Shown: positions 7,790-17,514 of the stretch, one piece after another
Layout: the number at the start of each line of letters is the position of its first letter
How positions within the stretch are numbered: position 1 is the first letter of the stretch
NCBI GenBank assembly: GCA_015057305.1
Contig: SVES01000024.1
Location: forward strand, 1-49,951
Source of the DNA: Pseudobutyrivibrio ruminis
GTDB lineage: Bacteria > Bacillota > Clostridia > Lachnospirales > Lachnospiraceae
Reading direction: 5' to 3'
DNA: 49,951 nucleotides
Translations under genes and position numbers: made by a program
The notes under the pieces: generated by a model
Told to the model about the DNA's origin: nothing
Databases searched by the model: none
The model's input: the letters and a program-made list of their open reading frames with translations, nothing else

Positions 7790-10700
7790 ATGAATAATCA
7801 AAAGACTGGTCTTTATGATCCTAGCTTTGAGCACGACAACTGTGGAATTGGTGCAGTGGTTTCTATAAAAGGTATCAAGACACATCAGACTGTTTCAGAT
7901 GCATTAAAAATTGTAGAAAACCTGGAGCATCGAGCTGGAAAGGACGCATCAGGAGAAACTGGAGATGGTGTTGGAATATTATTACAGATTTCCCACAAGT
8001 TTTTTAAGAAGGCCTGTGAGGAAGCAAAAATCAATATCGGAAATGAACGTGAATATGGAATAGGTATGTTTTTCCTTCCTCAGGATGAATTGAAAAGAAA
8101 ACAGGCAATGAAAATGTTTGAAATCATTGTGGAAAAGGAAGGCTTGGAGTTCTTAGGCTGGCGTGAGGTTCCTACAAGACCTGAAATATTGGGTGAGCTT
8201 GCAAAAAGCTGTATGCCTTTTATTTGTCAGGCATTTATCAAAAAGCCTGATAACTGCTCTTTGGGCTTGGAGTTTGATAGAAAGCTTTATGTGGCAAGAC
8301 GTGTGTTTGAACAGACAGCAGAAGACACTTATGTAGCTTCACTTTCAAGCAGAACAATTGTCTATAAGGGTATGTTTTTAGTAGATCAGCTTCGTACATT
8401 TTTCTTAGATTTATTAGATGAAGACTACGAGACCGCTATTGCCACAGTTCATTCAAGGTTTTCTACCAACACAAATCCTTCGTGGGAGAGAGCTCATCCA
8501 AACAGATTTATTGTTCATAATGGTGAGATTAATACTATAAAGGGCAATGCTGACAAGATGCTATCTAGAGAAGAAACAATGGTTTCACAGGTTCTAGAGG
8601 AGGAAATGACTAAAATTACTCCAGTGTGCAACCAGTCTGGTTCGGATTCAGCAATGCTTGATAATGCTTTGGAATTTCTTGTTATGAATGGAATGCCATT
8701 ACCGCTGGCAGTAATGATTACTATTCCAGAGCCATGGGTTAAGAATAGAGCAATGAATCAAGCTAGAAAAGATTTTTATCAGTATTACTCTACAATGATG
8801 GAGCCATGGGACGGACCAGCCTCTATACTGTTTTCTGACGGAGATATTATGGGAGCAGTGCTAGACAGAAACGGTCTTAGACCTTCCAGATATTATATTA
8901 CAAATGACGACTATCTTATTCTTTCATCAGAGGTAGGAGTACTTCCTATTGAGGAAAGCAGAATTAAGCTCAAGGATAGATTAAAGCCAGGTAAAATGCT
9001 ACTTGTTGATACAGTGGAAGGCCGACTTATTGCAGATGATGAGCTAAAGGCTACATATGCAGCAAGAAAGCCTTATGGTCAGTGGTTAGATTCTAATCTT
9101 GCCCATTTAGCTGAAATCAAAATTCCTAATGAGCCTGTACCAAAATATACTCAAGAAGAAAGAGATAAGCTTCAAAAGGCATTTGGTTATTCCTATGAAG
9201 AAATCAAGGATAGCATTTTGCCAATGGCACTAAATGGAGCTGAAAATACAGGAGCAATGGGTATAGATGTACCACTGGCAGTTTTGTCAAAGCATCATCA
9301 GCCTTTGTTCAATTATTTCAAACAGCTTTTTGCCCAGGTTACTAATCCACCTATTGATTCAATTAGAGAAGAAGTAGTGACAGCAACAACTATTTATTTA
9401 GGAACTGCAGGAAATGTTTTGGAGGAGAAGGAAGAAAATTGCAATATGCTGCAAATCAATAATCCTATCCTTACAACTACAGATTTAATGAAGATTAAAT
9501 CTATGAAGGTTCCTGGCTTAAAGGCAGAGACTGTGCCTATTATTTACTACAAAAACACTTCACTGGAAAAGGCTATCGAGCATCTTTATGTGGAGGTGGA
9601 TAAGGTAAATCGTGAAGGGGCTAATATTATCATTTTGTCCGATAGAGGGGTAGATGAAAATCACGTGGCTATTCCGTCGCTTTTAGCTGTTGCAGCAGTT
9701 CAGCACCATTTGGTTCAGACTAAAAAGCGAACCTCGTTATCACTTATATTGGAGTCAGGTGAGCCAAGGGAGGTACACCATTTTGCAACAATCTTAGGCT
9801 ATGGTGCATCAGCGATAAATCCTTATCTTGCCCAGGAGACTATAGAGGAGCTTATTGAAAAAGGTCAATTAAAGAAGGATGCCCATGCAGCAATAGATGC
9901 ATATAATGAGGCAGTAATAAACGGAATTATCAAGATTGCATCAAAAATGGGTATTTCAACAGTCCAATCATATCAAGGTGCAAAGATATTTGAGGCAATT
10001 GGCATTAGCTCAGATGTTATAAACAAATATTTTACAGGAACAATTTCCCGTATAGGTGGAATTACTCTGGAGGATATTCAGGCTGATGTTGAAATGCAAC
10101 ATTCTAAGGCATTTGATCCACTGGGATTGGATGTGGATGATACCCTTGATTCAAAAGGACAGCACAAAATGCGCTCAGGTGCAGAGGAGCATCTTTATAA
10201 CCCTGCAACAATTCATTTGCTTCAGCTATCAACAAGGACTGGTGATTACAACACCTTTAAGGAATATACGGCTCTTATAAACGAGGAAGAAAATATTAGA
10301 AATCTAAGAGGTCTTATTGATTTCAATTATCCTAAGAAGGCAATTAGTATTGATGAAGTGGAGTCGGTAGATTCAATTGTAAAGCGATTTAAAACAGGTG
10401 CAATGAGCTATGGTTCTATTTCTAAGGAAGCCCATGAGACAATGGCAATTGCAATGAATATGCTTCATGGCAAATCTAACTCTGGCGAAGGTGGCGAGGA
10501 AGATAGCAGATACGAAATTGGACCAGATGGATTGAATCGTTGTTCTGCGATTAAGCAGGTGGCATCAGGTAGATTTGGTGTAACAAGTAAATATTTGGTT
10601 TCGGCAAAGGAAATTCAGATAAAGATGGCTCAGGGGGCAAAGCCAGGGGAAGGTGGTCATTTGCCAGGAAAAAAGGTATATCCTTGGATTGCTAAGACAA

Positions 10701-12325
10701 GACTTTCAACACCAGGTGTGGCTCTTATTTCACCACCACCTCATCATGATATTTATTCCATTGAGGATTTGGCTGAGCTTATCTATGACTTGAAAAATGC
10801 CAATAAGGAGGCACGTATCTCTGTAAAGCTTGTTTCAGAGGCAGGAGTAGGCACTATTGCATCAGGGGTTGCAAAGGCTGGGGCTCAGGTTATTTTGATT
10901 TCTGGTTATGATGGAGGTACAGGTGCAGCACCAAAATCCTCTATTCATAATGCAGGCTTGCCTTGGGAGCTAGGACTGGCAGAAGCACATCAGACTTTGA
11001 TTATGAATGGTCTAAGGAACAAGGTTGTAATTGAAACAGATGGTAAGCTAATGTCAGGCCGGGATGTTGCTATAGCATGTGCACTTGGTGCGGAGGAGTT
11101 TGGCTTTGCCACAGCTCCACTTGTTACAATGGGCTGTGTTATGATGCGCGTTTGCAACTTAGATACCTGCCCTGTTGGTGTGGCAACTCAAAATCCAGAG
11201 CTTAGAAAACGCTTTGCTGGAAAGCCTGAGTATGTAGTAAACTTCATGCGTTTTATTGCCGAGGAGCTTCGTGAATATATGGCTCGCCTTGGCTGTAAAA
11301 CAGTGGACGAGCTATGTGGACGTACTGATTTGCTTAAGATAAAGGAAAATACTGATAAAGTCTACAATAAGGTAGATTTGTCAGCCGTATTAAGCAATCC
11401 TTTCGGCAAAGAGAAAATTAATTATTCTAAGAAAAATGTTTATAACTTTGAGCTGGAAAAAACTATTGACGAAAAGATATTACTTAAAGAATTAAAGGAT
11501 TCAATTGATAAGGGACAAGGTAAATCAGTATCTGTAAATATCGTAAATACGGATAGGTCACTTGGAACATTACTTGGAGCCCAACTTACTCGTCACTTTG
11601 GTGAAAGTCTAGAGGATGATACCTATAAGGTGAATTGTCATGGCGCAGGAGGACAATCCTTTGGAGCATTTATTCCTAAGGGACTTACATTAGAGTTGGC
11701 TGGTGATTCTAATGATTATTTTGGCAAAGGATTGTCAGGGGGCAAATTAATTGTATATCCACCTGAGGGAGCTACATATAAGCAGGATGAAAATATCATT
11801 ATTGGAAATGTTGCTTTGTATGGTGCTACAAGTGGAAAGGCCTTTATTAATGGTGTGGCAGGAGAAAGATTTGCTGTCAGAAATTCAGGTGCTACAGCTG
11901 TAGTAGAAGGAGTAGGTGACCACGGTTGCGAATATATGACAGGTGGCAGAGTGGTTGTTTTAGGAGAGACTGGAAAGAATTTTGCAGCTGGAATGAGCGG
12001 TGGAATAGCATATGTATTAGACGAAGATGCTACTCTTTACAAAAAGCTCAATAAGTCTATGGTGAGCCTTGAAACAGTTACAGACAAATATGATGTAATG
12101 GAGTTAAAGGATATAATTGGCCAGCATGTGGAGGCAACAGGCTCATTAAAGGGTAAGGAAATATTTGATAATTTCAGTCAGTACTTACCAAAATTCAAGA
12201 AGATTGTGCCATTCGATTACAAGAAGATGCTACAGGCAATGGTTGAGATGGAAGCTAAGGGCTTGTCAGCTGATCAGGCTCAGATTGAAGCTTTTAATTT
12301 CCTAATGAATGGGCAGGGTGCGTAA
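7790..12325 (+). CDS. gltB: Glutamate synthase (NADPH), large subunit
   Basis: A protein of 1511 residues, full length for bacterial GOGAT alpha chains. The ATG at 7790 has AAGGAG 8 bases upstream; it is preferred to the GTG at 7772. The glutaminase domain begins after a short propeptide with Cys18 in DNCGIGAVV as the expected N-terminal nucleophile. The central and FMN-binding synthase domains follow (GGEEDSRYEIGPDG; GAKPGEGGHLPGKKV; ISGYDGGTGAAP). The Fe-S cysteines lie in MGCVMMRVCNLDTCPVGVA, and the beta-helix glutamate synthase C-terminal domain runs from about residue 1240. It makes glutamate from 2-oxoglutarate and glutamine with GltD. Confidence 0.96.
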   Translation: MNNQKTGLYDPSFEHDNCGIGAVVSIKGIKTHQTVSDALKIVENLEHRAGKDASGETGDGVGILLQISHKFFKKACEEAKINIGNEREYGIGMFFLPQDELKRKQAMKMFEIIVEKEGLEFLGWREVPTRPEILGELAKSCMPFICQAFIKKPDNCSLGLEFDRKLYVARRVFEQTAEDTYVASLSSRTIVYKGMFLVDQLRTFFLDLLDEDYETAIATVHSRFSTNTNPSWERAHPNRFIVHNGEINTIKGNADKMLSREETMVSQVLEEEMTKITPVCNQSGSDSAMLDNALEFLVMNGMPLPLAVMITIPEPWVKNRAMNQARKDFYQYYSTMMEPWDGPASILFSDGDIMGAVLDRNGLRPSRYYITNDDYLILSSEVGVLPIEESRIKLKDRLKPGKMLLVDTVEGRLIADDELKATYAARKPYGQWLDSNLAHLAEIKIPNEPVPKYTQEERDKLQKAFGYSYEEIKDSILPMALNGAENTGAMGIDVPLAVLSKHHQPLFNYFKQLFAQVTNPPIDSIREEVVTATTIYLGTAGNVLEEKEENCNMLQINNPILTTTDLMKIKSMKVPGLKAETVPIIYYKNTSLEKAIEHLYVEVDKVNREGANIIILSDRGVDENHVAIPSLLAVAAVQHHLVQTKKRTSLSLILESGEPREVHHFATILGYGASAINPYLAQETIEELIEKGQLKKDAHAAIDAYNEAVINGIIKIASKMGISTVQSYQGAKIFEAIGISSDVINKYFTGTISRIGGITLEDIQADVEMQHSKAFDPLGLDVDDTLDSKGQHKMRSGAEEHLYNPATIHLLQLSTRTGDYNTFKEYTALINEEENIRNLRGLIDFNYPKKAISIDEVESVDSIVKRFKTGAMSYGSISKEAHETMAIAMNMLHGKSNSGEGGEEDSRYEIGPDGLNRCSAIKQVASGRFGVTSKYLVSAKEIQIKMAQGAKPGEGGHLPGKKVYPWIAKTRLSTPGVALISPPPHHDIYSIEDLAELIYDLKNANKEARISVKLVSEAGVGTIASGVAKAGAQVILISGYDGGTGAAPKSSIHNAGLPWELGLAEAHQTLIMNGLRNKVVIETDGKLMSGRDVAIACALGAEEFGFATAPLVTMGCVMMRVCNLDTCPVGVATQNPELRKRFAGKPEYVVNFMRFIAEELREYMARLGCKTVDELCGRTDLLKIKENTDKVYNKVDLSAVLSNPFGKEKINYSKKNVYNFELEKTIDEKILLKELKDSIDKGQGKSVSVNIVNTDRSLGTLLGAQLTRHFGESLEDDTYKVNCHGAGGQSFGAFIPKGLTLELAGDSNDYFGKGLSGGKLIVYPPEGATYKQDENIIIGNVALYGATSGKAFINGVAGERFAVRNSGATAVVEGVGDHGCEYMTGGRVVVLGETGKNFAAGMSGGIAYVLDEDATLYKKLNKSMVSLETVTDKYDVMELKDIIGQHVEATGSLKGKEIFDNFSQYLPKFKKIVPFDYKKMLQAMVEMEAKGLSADQAQIEAFNFLMNGQGA

Positions 12326-12338
12326 AGGAGGATTAATG

Positions 12339-13835
12339 ATGGGAAAGCCAACTGGATTTTTAGAATATGAGCGAGTTGAGGCTAAAGCTACCAGCCCTCT
12401 TGAGCGCATAAAGAATTTTAACGAATTTCATACTCCACTATCTAAAGAAGAACAACAAAAGCAAGGGGCAAGGTGCATGGATTGTGGAGTGCCATTTTGT
12501 CAATCGGGAATGACAATTAGAGGAATGACATCAGGCTGTCCTCTTAACAATTTGATTCCTGAGTGGAATGATTTGGTTTATCAGGGAAACTATGAGATGG
12601 CATATAAAAGATTGCACAAAACAAGTAACTTTCCAGAATTTACTTGTAGAGTGTGCCCTGGATTATGTGAGAAGGCGTGCACATGCAGCTTGAATGGTGA
12701 TGCTGTGACCACAAAGGCAAATGAAATGGCGATAATAGAATATGCCTATGCCAATGGTCTTGCAGATGCCAAGGTGCCAAAGCAACGTACTGGTAAGAAG
12801 GTTGCAGTAGTGGGCTCTGGACCTTCAGGGCTTGCTGTTGCAGACCAGCTTAATAGACGTGGACATAGTGTAACAGTCTATGAGAGAAATGATAGAGTAG
12901 GTGGTCTTCTTCGATACGGAATTCCAAATATGAAGCTTGAAAAGCATATTATTGATAGAAAGATTTCTGTTATGGAGCAGGAAGGGATTAGCTTTGTAGT
13001 AAATGCAAATGTTGGTGATGGCGTAAAGGCTTCTGATTTGCTGAAAAAATATGATGCTGTAGTGCTTTGTTGTGGATCATCAAAGCCTAGAGATATAGAC
13101 GCCACAGGAAGAAAGGAAGTTAAGGGAATATATTTTGCTGTAGATTTTCTCACATCAACAACCAAGTGTCTTTTAAACAACGACATGGAGCTTGTGGATG
13201 GTCAGTATATATCTGCAAAGGATAAGGATGTAATTATAATTGGTGGCGGTGATACAGGAAATGACTGTGTTGGAACAGCCATACGTCATGGGTGTAAGTC
13301 TGTGACACAGCTGGAAATGATGCCAAAGGCACCAGACACTAGAGCTGCTAATAATCCTTGGCCTCAGTGGCCATTGGTCTGCAAAACTGATTATGGACAA
13401 GAGGAAGCAATTGCAAAATTCGGTCATGATCCTCGCATTTATACAACTACTGTAAAGGAATTTAGAGCAGATAAAAATGGTAATTTGAAATCTGTCATAT
13501 TGGTATCCTTGGAATCAAAGTTTGATAAAAAGACAGGTAGAAAAATGATGGTGCCAGTAGAGGGCAGCGAAAGGGAAGTAAAGTGCCAGTTGTGTTTAAT
13601 TGCAGCAGGATTTTTAGGCTCTGAAAAATATGTGGTAGATGCATTTAAGGTAGATGTGGATGCTAGAACAAATGTGGCCTCACTTAATGCTACAAGCTTT
13701 GCAACAAATCAGCAGGGAGTATTTACGGCAGGAGATATGCATACAGGTCAATCCCTTGTTGTAAAGGCTATCCGAGGTGGCAGGGATTGTGCTAAGGAAG
13801 TAGATGAATATTTAATGGGCTATACAAATATCTAG
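12339..13835 (+). CDS. gltD: Glutamate synthase (NADPH), small subunit
   Basis: A protein of 498 residues. The ATG at 12339 lies 6 bases after AAAGGAGG; the adjacent in-frame ATG at 12336 is possible but too close. N-terminal cysteines for two 4Fe-4S clusters are seen in CMDCGVPFC and CRVCPGLCEKAC. The FAD motif AVVGSGPSGLAVA and the NADPH motif IIIGGGDTGNDC follow, and the C-terminal GVFTAGDMHTG completes the fold. It transfers electrons from NADPH to GltB. The start lies 14 bases after the gltB stop, with its ribosome site overlapping the gltB end. Confidence 0.95.
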   Translation: MGKPTGFLEYERVEAKATSPLERIKNFNEFHTPLSKEEQQKQGARCMDCGVPFCQSGMTIRGMTSGCPLNNLIPEWNDLVYQGNYEMAYKRLHKTSNFPEFTCRVCPGLCEKACTCSLNGDAVTTKANEMAIIEYAYANGLADAKVPKQRTGKKVAVVGSGPSGLAVADQLNRRGHSVTVYERNDRVGGLLRYGIPNMKLEKHIIDRKISVMEQEGISFVVNANVGDGVKASDLLKKYDAVVLCCGSSKPRDIDATGRKEVKGIYFAVDFLTSTTKCLLNNDMELVDGQYISAKDKDVIIIGGGDTGNDCVGTAIRHGCKSVTQLEMMPKAPDTRAANNPWPQWPLVCKTDYGQEEAIAKFGHDPRIYTTTVKEFRADKNGNLKSVILVSLESKFDKKTGRKMMVPVEGSEREVKCQLCLIAAGFLGSEKYVVDAFKVDVDARTNVASLNATSFATNQQGVFTAGDMHTGQSLVVKAIRGGRDCAKEVDEYLMGYTNI

Positions 13836-13892
13836 AAAAATAAGCTTTGATTTATTATTATGATATTAACATAGCCCACAGGAGGAAAAATA

Positions 13893-15140
13893 ATGTCTCA
13901 TTTATCTATTGAAGATACCATTAACTTTGTTGAAGAAAATGACGTTAAGTTTATACGATTGGCATTTTGTGATTTATATGGAAATCAAAAGAATATTTCT
14001 ATAATGCCTTCAGAGCTTCCTAGCGCATTTGAGGAGGGAATAAATTTTGATCCCTTTTTAATATTAGGTTTTGAGGATGAAGCTGGTAGGGATTTATTTT
14101 TAAAGCCTGATGCAGACACCTTGCATATATTGCCTTGGCGCCCACAATCTGGCAGAGTAATCAGATTTTACTGCGATGTAGTCTATTCAGATGGTACGCC
14201 ATTTTCTATGGATTATAGGCAGTTTTTGAAGGATACCCTTAAGGAATGTGAAGGGATGGGATTTACCACAAAGATGGGACTTCGCTCTGAATTTTATCTA
14301 TTCAAGACAGATGACAATGGGCTGCCAACAAGTGAGCCTTTTGATAATGGCGGATATTTGGATGTGGCTCCAAGTGATAGAGGGGAAAATATTCGAAGGG
14401 AAATCTGCTTAAGTCTTGAGGAAATGGGAATCTCACCTCAGTCCTCTCATCATGAAAGAGGACCAGGACAAAACGAAATCGATTTTCAAGCTTCTGATGT
14501 ATTAACAACAGCAGATAATTTTGTCACATACAAAAATGTTGTAGAAAATATTGCTGCAAGAAACGGTGCAGTTGCCTGCTTTGAGCCAAAACCAATAGAG
14601 AATGCCCCTGGAAATGGGTTGCATATTCTTATGTCAAATTATAAAGGGGAAACAAATCTCATTAATGAGGATAAGGCTTTGTCAGAAAGCTTTATGGCGG
14701 GAATAATTAATAGAATGAGAGATATTTCTATATTTTTGAATTGCAGACGTGACTCATATGAGAGGCTTGGTGTCCTTGAAGCACCAAGGTATATCACCTG
14801 GTCTATGCAGAACAATTCCAGACTTTTCAGGGTTCCGGAAATCAATGGAAAGAGAAAGCATTTTATTTTGCGTTCACCAGATTCCTGTCTCAATCCATAT
14901 CTTGCAACAGCAATTATTTTGCAGGCAGGCATGGCTGGAATTAAAGGCAAGGAAACACTGCCTCCAGCTCTAGAGGTTAAATCACGTTTACTTTCAGAGG
15001 AGGAATACTCTAAGCTTAAGGTGCTTCCACAATCAATAGAGGAGGCAATTGAGTGTGCTGAGTCAAGTGAATTTTTGAAGAATGCCAGGTTTGCTAAAAT
15101 CGCAGAAAATTATATTGAGACAATCAAGATGAGTATTTAG
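13893..15140 (+). CDS. Glutamine-synthetase type I-like protein with substituted active-site residues
   Basis: A protein of 415 residues, shorter than the usual 440-470, preceded by AGGAGG. It aligns without gaps to GSI over long stretches: DVKFIRLAFCDLYG, SHHERGPGQNEIDF, and LNPYLATAIILQAGMAGI. Metal ligands E133, E188, E195 and H244 are kept. The first Glu of the ExE motif is R131, the Glu equivalent to Salmonella E357 is I325, and the phosphate-binding Arg of the QNRS motif is N308. The last 30 or so residues, with the HPWE segment, are missing. Full synthetase activity is therefore doubtful; it may sense glutamine or ligate another substrate. It ends 18 bases before the ANTAR gene. Confidence 0.8.
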   Translation: MSHLSIEDTINFVEENDVKFIRLAFCDLYGNQKNISIMPSELPSAFEEGINFDPFLILGFEDEAGRDLFLKPDADTLHILPWRPQSGRVIRFYCDVVYSDGTPFSMDYRQFLKDTLKECEGMGFTTKMGLRSEFYLFKTDDNGLPTSEPFDNGGYLDVAPSDRGENIRREICLSLEEMGISPQSSHHERGPGQNEIDFQASDVLTTADNFVTYKNVVENIAARNGAVACFEPKPIENAPGNGLHILMSNYKGETNLINEDKALSESFMAGIINRMRDISIFLNCRRDSYERLGVLEAPRYITWSMQNNSRLFRVPEINGKRKHFILRSPDSCLNPYLATAIILQAGMAGIKGKETLPPALEVKSRLLSEEEYSKLKVLPQSIEEAIECAESSEFLKNARFAKIAENYIETIKMSI

Positions 15141-15158
15141 TCCTAAAAGGAGTTGACT

Positions 15159-15725
15159 ATGGAAAGAGCATTAATTGTCTGCGATATCGAGAAGACAACT
15201 GCATTCTATAAATCCTTTCTCAAGGAAAATGGATATATTGACATGCTTACTGTAGAGAGCATTCCAGCGGCTAAAAGAGCTATAACAGACTATGATTTTG
15301 ACATCTGCTTTATTAATTTACCAATAGCAGGCTCTAATTCTATTGATTATGTGATTGATATAGCAGAGAAAAATGTTTGCCAAATTCTGTTATTTATCAA
15401 AGCAGATTACTATGATGAAATAACGGATAAGGTGGCAGATTATGGAATCATTACAGTTTCTAAGCCTATTAATAAGCAGCTGCTCTGGCAAGCCCTAAGA
15501 CATGCAATGGCCGCCCAGCGAAGAATAAGTATGGCTCACAATCAAAGCGTAAAGCTGGAGAAAAAACTGGCAGAGCTAAAAACTATTTCCAGGGCTAAAC
15601 TTTTACTTATTATCAATGAGAATCTTTCCGAGGAGGATGCTCACAAATATATTGAGAAGAGTGCCATGGATTTGAGAATTTCCAGATATCAAATGGCAAT
15701 GGATATTATAAAAAAATATGAATAA
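15159..15725 (+). CDS. ANTAR-domain antiterminator with pseudo-receiver domain (NitR/AmiR-like)
   Basis: A protein of 188 residues. The ATG at 15159 is 6 bases after AAAGGAG, better than the TTG at 15153. Residues 1-115 have a response-regulator fold, but the phospho-acceptor position is Asn (N53 in FINLP) while the later SKP lysine is kept, so control by phosphorylation is unlikely. A short helical stretch leads to a C-terminal ANTAR domain (about 135-188) with the typical LSEEDAHKYIEKSAMD segment. ANTAR proteins bind RNA hairpins with A1/G4 hexaloops and prevent termination. Matching hairpins lie in front of gltB, asnB and amt. A glnA-nitR pairing with gltAB is known from solventogenic Clostridium. 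Confidence 0.87.
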   Translation: MERALIVCDIEKTTAFYKSFLKENGYIDMLTVESIPAAKRAITDYDFDICFINLPIAGSNSIDYVIDIAEKNVCQILLFIKADYYDEITDKVADYGIITVSKPINKQLLWQALRHAMAAQRRISMAHNQSVKLEKKLAELKTISRAKLLLIINENLSEEDAHKYIEKSAMDLRISRYQMAMDIIKKYE

Positions 15726-15740
15726 AAATAAAAAAAAGTG

Positions 15741-15769
15741 TTGACAAATAAAAGTCAAAATAATATTAT
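15741..15769 (+). promoter_or_regulatory. asnB promoter
   Basis: A consensus -35 TTGACA (15741-15746), 17 bases, then TATTAT (15764-15769). The expected start is near 15776, so the transcript runs into the attenuator at 15795. TGAC and GTCA within the spacer form a small dyad. Confidence 0.75.
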
Positions 15770-15794
15770 TCTAAACAAATAAAAAATCAATGGA

Positions 15795-15844
15795 ACGACA
15801 AAGGGGTCGTAAAAAATGTTAATCATTTTTTACGACCCCTTTTT
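15795..15844 (+). terminator. asnB leader attenuator: ANTAR-type hairpin overlapping an intrinsic terminator
   Basis: A perfect 19-base-pair terminator stem (15800-15818 with 15824-15842, loop TTAAT) runs into a T tract. Overlapping it is the hairpin ACGAC (15795-15799), hexaloop AAAGGG (15800-15805), GTCGT (15806-15810), with A at loop position 1 and G at 4. The 3' arm of the small hairpin lies within the 5' arm of the terminator, so only one can form. It lies 24 bases before the asnB start. Confidence 0.75.
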
Positions 15845-15867
15845 CGTGCCTATGGGAAGGTGATTTT

Positions 15868-17454
15868 ATGTGTTCAATAATGGCTCTAAGCAAATGCCAT
15901 ATGGAAATGAAGGATTTTGAAGAGGCATTTGCAAAAACGGTAACAAGAGGACCTGATATGCAAAAGGTCATCACAATAAATGACAGTGTTTTAGGTTTCC
16001 AGCGGCTTTCAATTATGGGATTAAGTGAAGCAGGAATGCAGCCCTTTGAGTTGGATGGAAATTATGTGATATGTAATGGCGAGCTGTATGGTTTCAAAAA
16101 GGTTAGGGATGAACTAAAGTCAGAGGGATATAAATTCCTAAGTGATAGCGATTGCGAGATTATACTTCCTATGTATCGTAAATACGGATGCAGGATGTTT
16201 GAAAAACTGGATGCAGAATTTGCAATGGTTATCTACGATAAAAAAATTGATGATTTGGTTGCTGCAAGAGATCCTATAGGAATAAGACCACTATTCTATG
16301 GATATGATAGTGAAGGCTCAATAATGTTTGCATCAGAGGCTAAGAATCTTATAGGAATTGCGGATGAAGTAAAGCCATTTCCACCAGGTCATTATTATTA
16401 CAAGGGAGTGTTTACCTGCTATAGGGATTTGGCAAAGCGCAAAGCCTATGTAAATGATGATGTGGAGCAGGTGGCAACAAAGATTAAAGAAAAGCTGATA
16501 GCTGGCGTAAAAAAGAGATTAGATGCAGATGCTCCAGTAGGTTTTCTACTATCAGGTGGGCTGGATTCCTCTTTGGTGTGTGCCATAGCTCAGAAGCTTT
16601 CTGATAGACCAATAAAGACCTTTGCCATTGGAATGAATGAGGATGCAATTGATTTGAAATATGCCAAGGAGGTTGCAGATTATATAGGTTCTGAACATCA
16701 CGAAATTATCATCAACAAAGAAATAGTGCTTGAGTCATTGGAAGAAGTAGTGGCAGCCCTTGGAACATATGACATAACAACAATCAGGGCATCCATGGGA
16801 ATGTATTTAATATGCAAAGGGATTAAAAAGCAGTTTCCTGATATAAGGGTGTTACTAACTGGTGAAATATCGGATGAGATATTTGGTTACAAATACACTG
16901 ATTTTGCTCCAAACGAGGAAGAGTTCCAAAGAGAGGCAGAAAAGAGACTTAGAGAGCTTTATATGTATGATGTGCTCAGAGCTGATAGATGTATTTCAGT
17001 ACATTCCATGGAAGCTAGAGTACCTTTTGGAGATTTGGATTTTGTAGATTATGTAATGAGTGTAAATCCAAAGCTAAAGATGAACATCTGGGGCAAAGGA
17101 AAATATTTGCTTAGGCATGCATTTGAGGAAGGTGATTATCTACCTTATGAAATTCTCTTTAGAGAGAAGGCAGCTTTTTCAGATGCAGTTGGTCATTCAA
17201 TGGTTGATTATTTAAAGGAATATGCAGGTAGCCTTTACAGCGATGAGGATGTGAAAAATGCATATCGTAAATACGAATTTGCAACACCCTTTACAAAGGA
17301 ATCACTTCTTTATAGAGAATTATTTGAAAAGTACTATCCTGGGCAGGCAGGAATGATTGTAGATTTTTGGATGCCTAATAAAACCTGGGAGGGATGTAAC
17401 GTAGATGACCCATCAGCGAGAGTGCTGAGTAACTATGGCGCATCTGGCGTATAG
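15868..17454 (+). CDS. asnB: Asparagine synthase (glutamine-hydrolysing)
   Basis: A protein of 528 residues. Cys2 directly follows the initiator Met and is the glutaminase nucleophile; the N-terminal amidotransferase domain covers about residues 1-200 (CNGELYGF and RDPIGIRPLF are conserved). The synthetase domain has the ATP pyrophosphatase loop LSGGLDSS near residue 228 and LTGEISDEIFGY near 330. It amidates aspartate using glutamine and ATP. Preceded by GGAAGGTG. It is 60 bases before glnN with no terminator between, so the two are probably co-transcribed. Confidence 0.93.
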   Translation: MCSIMALSKCHMEMKDFEEAFAKTVTRGPDMQKVITINDSVLGFQRLSIMGLSEAGMQPFELDGNYVICNGELYGFKKVRDELKSEGYKFLSDSDCEIILPMYRKYGCRMFEKLDAEFAMVIYDKKIDDLVAARDPIGIRPLFYGYDSEGSIMFASEAKNLIGIADEVKPFPPGHYYYKGVFTCYRDLAKRKAYVNDDVEQVATKIKEKLIAGVKKRLDADAPVGFLLSGGLDSSLVCAIAQKLSDRPIKTFAIGMNEDAIDLKYAKEVADYIGSEHHEIIINKEIVLESLEEVVAALGTYDITTIRASMGMYLICKGIKKQFPDIRVLLTGEISDEIFGYKYTDFAPNEEEFQREAEKRLRELYMYDVLRADRCISVHSMEARVPFGDLDFVDYVMSVNPKLKMNIWGKGKYLLRHAFEEGDYLPYEILFREKAAFSDAVGHSMVDYLKEYAGSLYSDEDVKNAYRKYEFATPFTKESLLYRELFEKYYPGQAGMIVDFWMPNKTWEGCNVDDPSARVLSNYGASGV

Positions 17455-17514
17455 CGAATATATAGTTAATTAAGTAAGGCTTGTCAGCGTAACAGCCGGA
17501 CTAGGAGGATAAAA

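Noticed and set aside
17478..17497. Possible fourth ANTAR hairpin before glnN
   Set aside because: The hairpin is weak, has no hexaloop with A1 and G4, and no terminator overlaps it.
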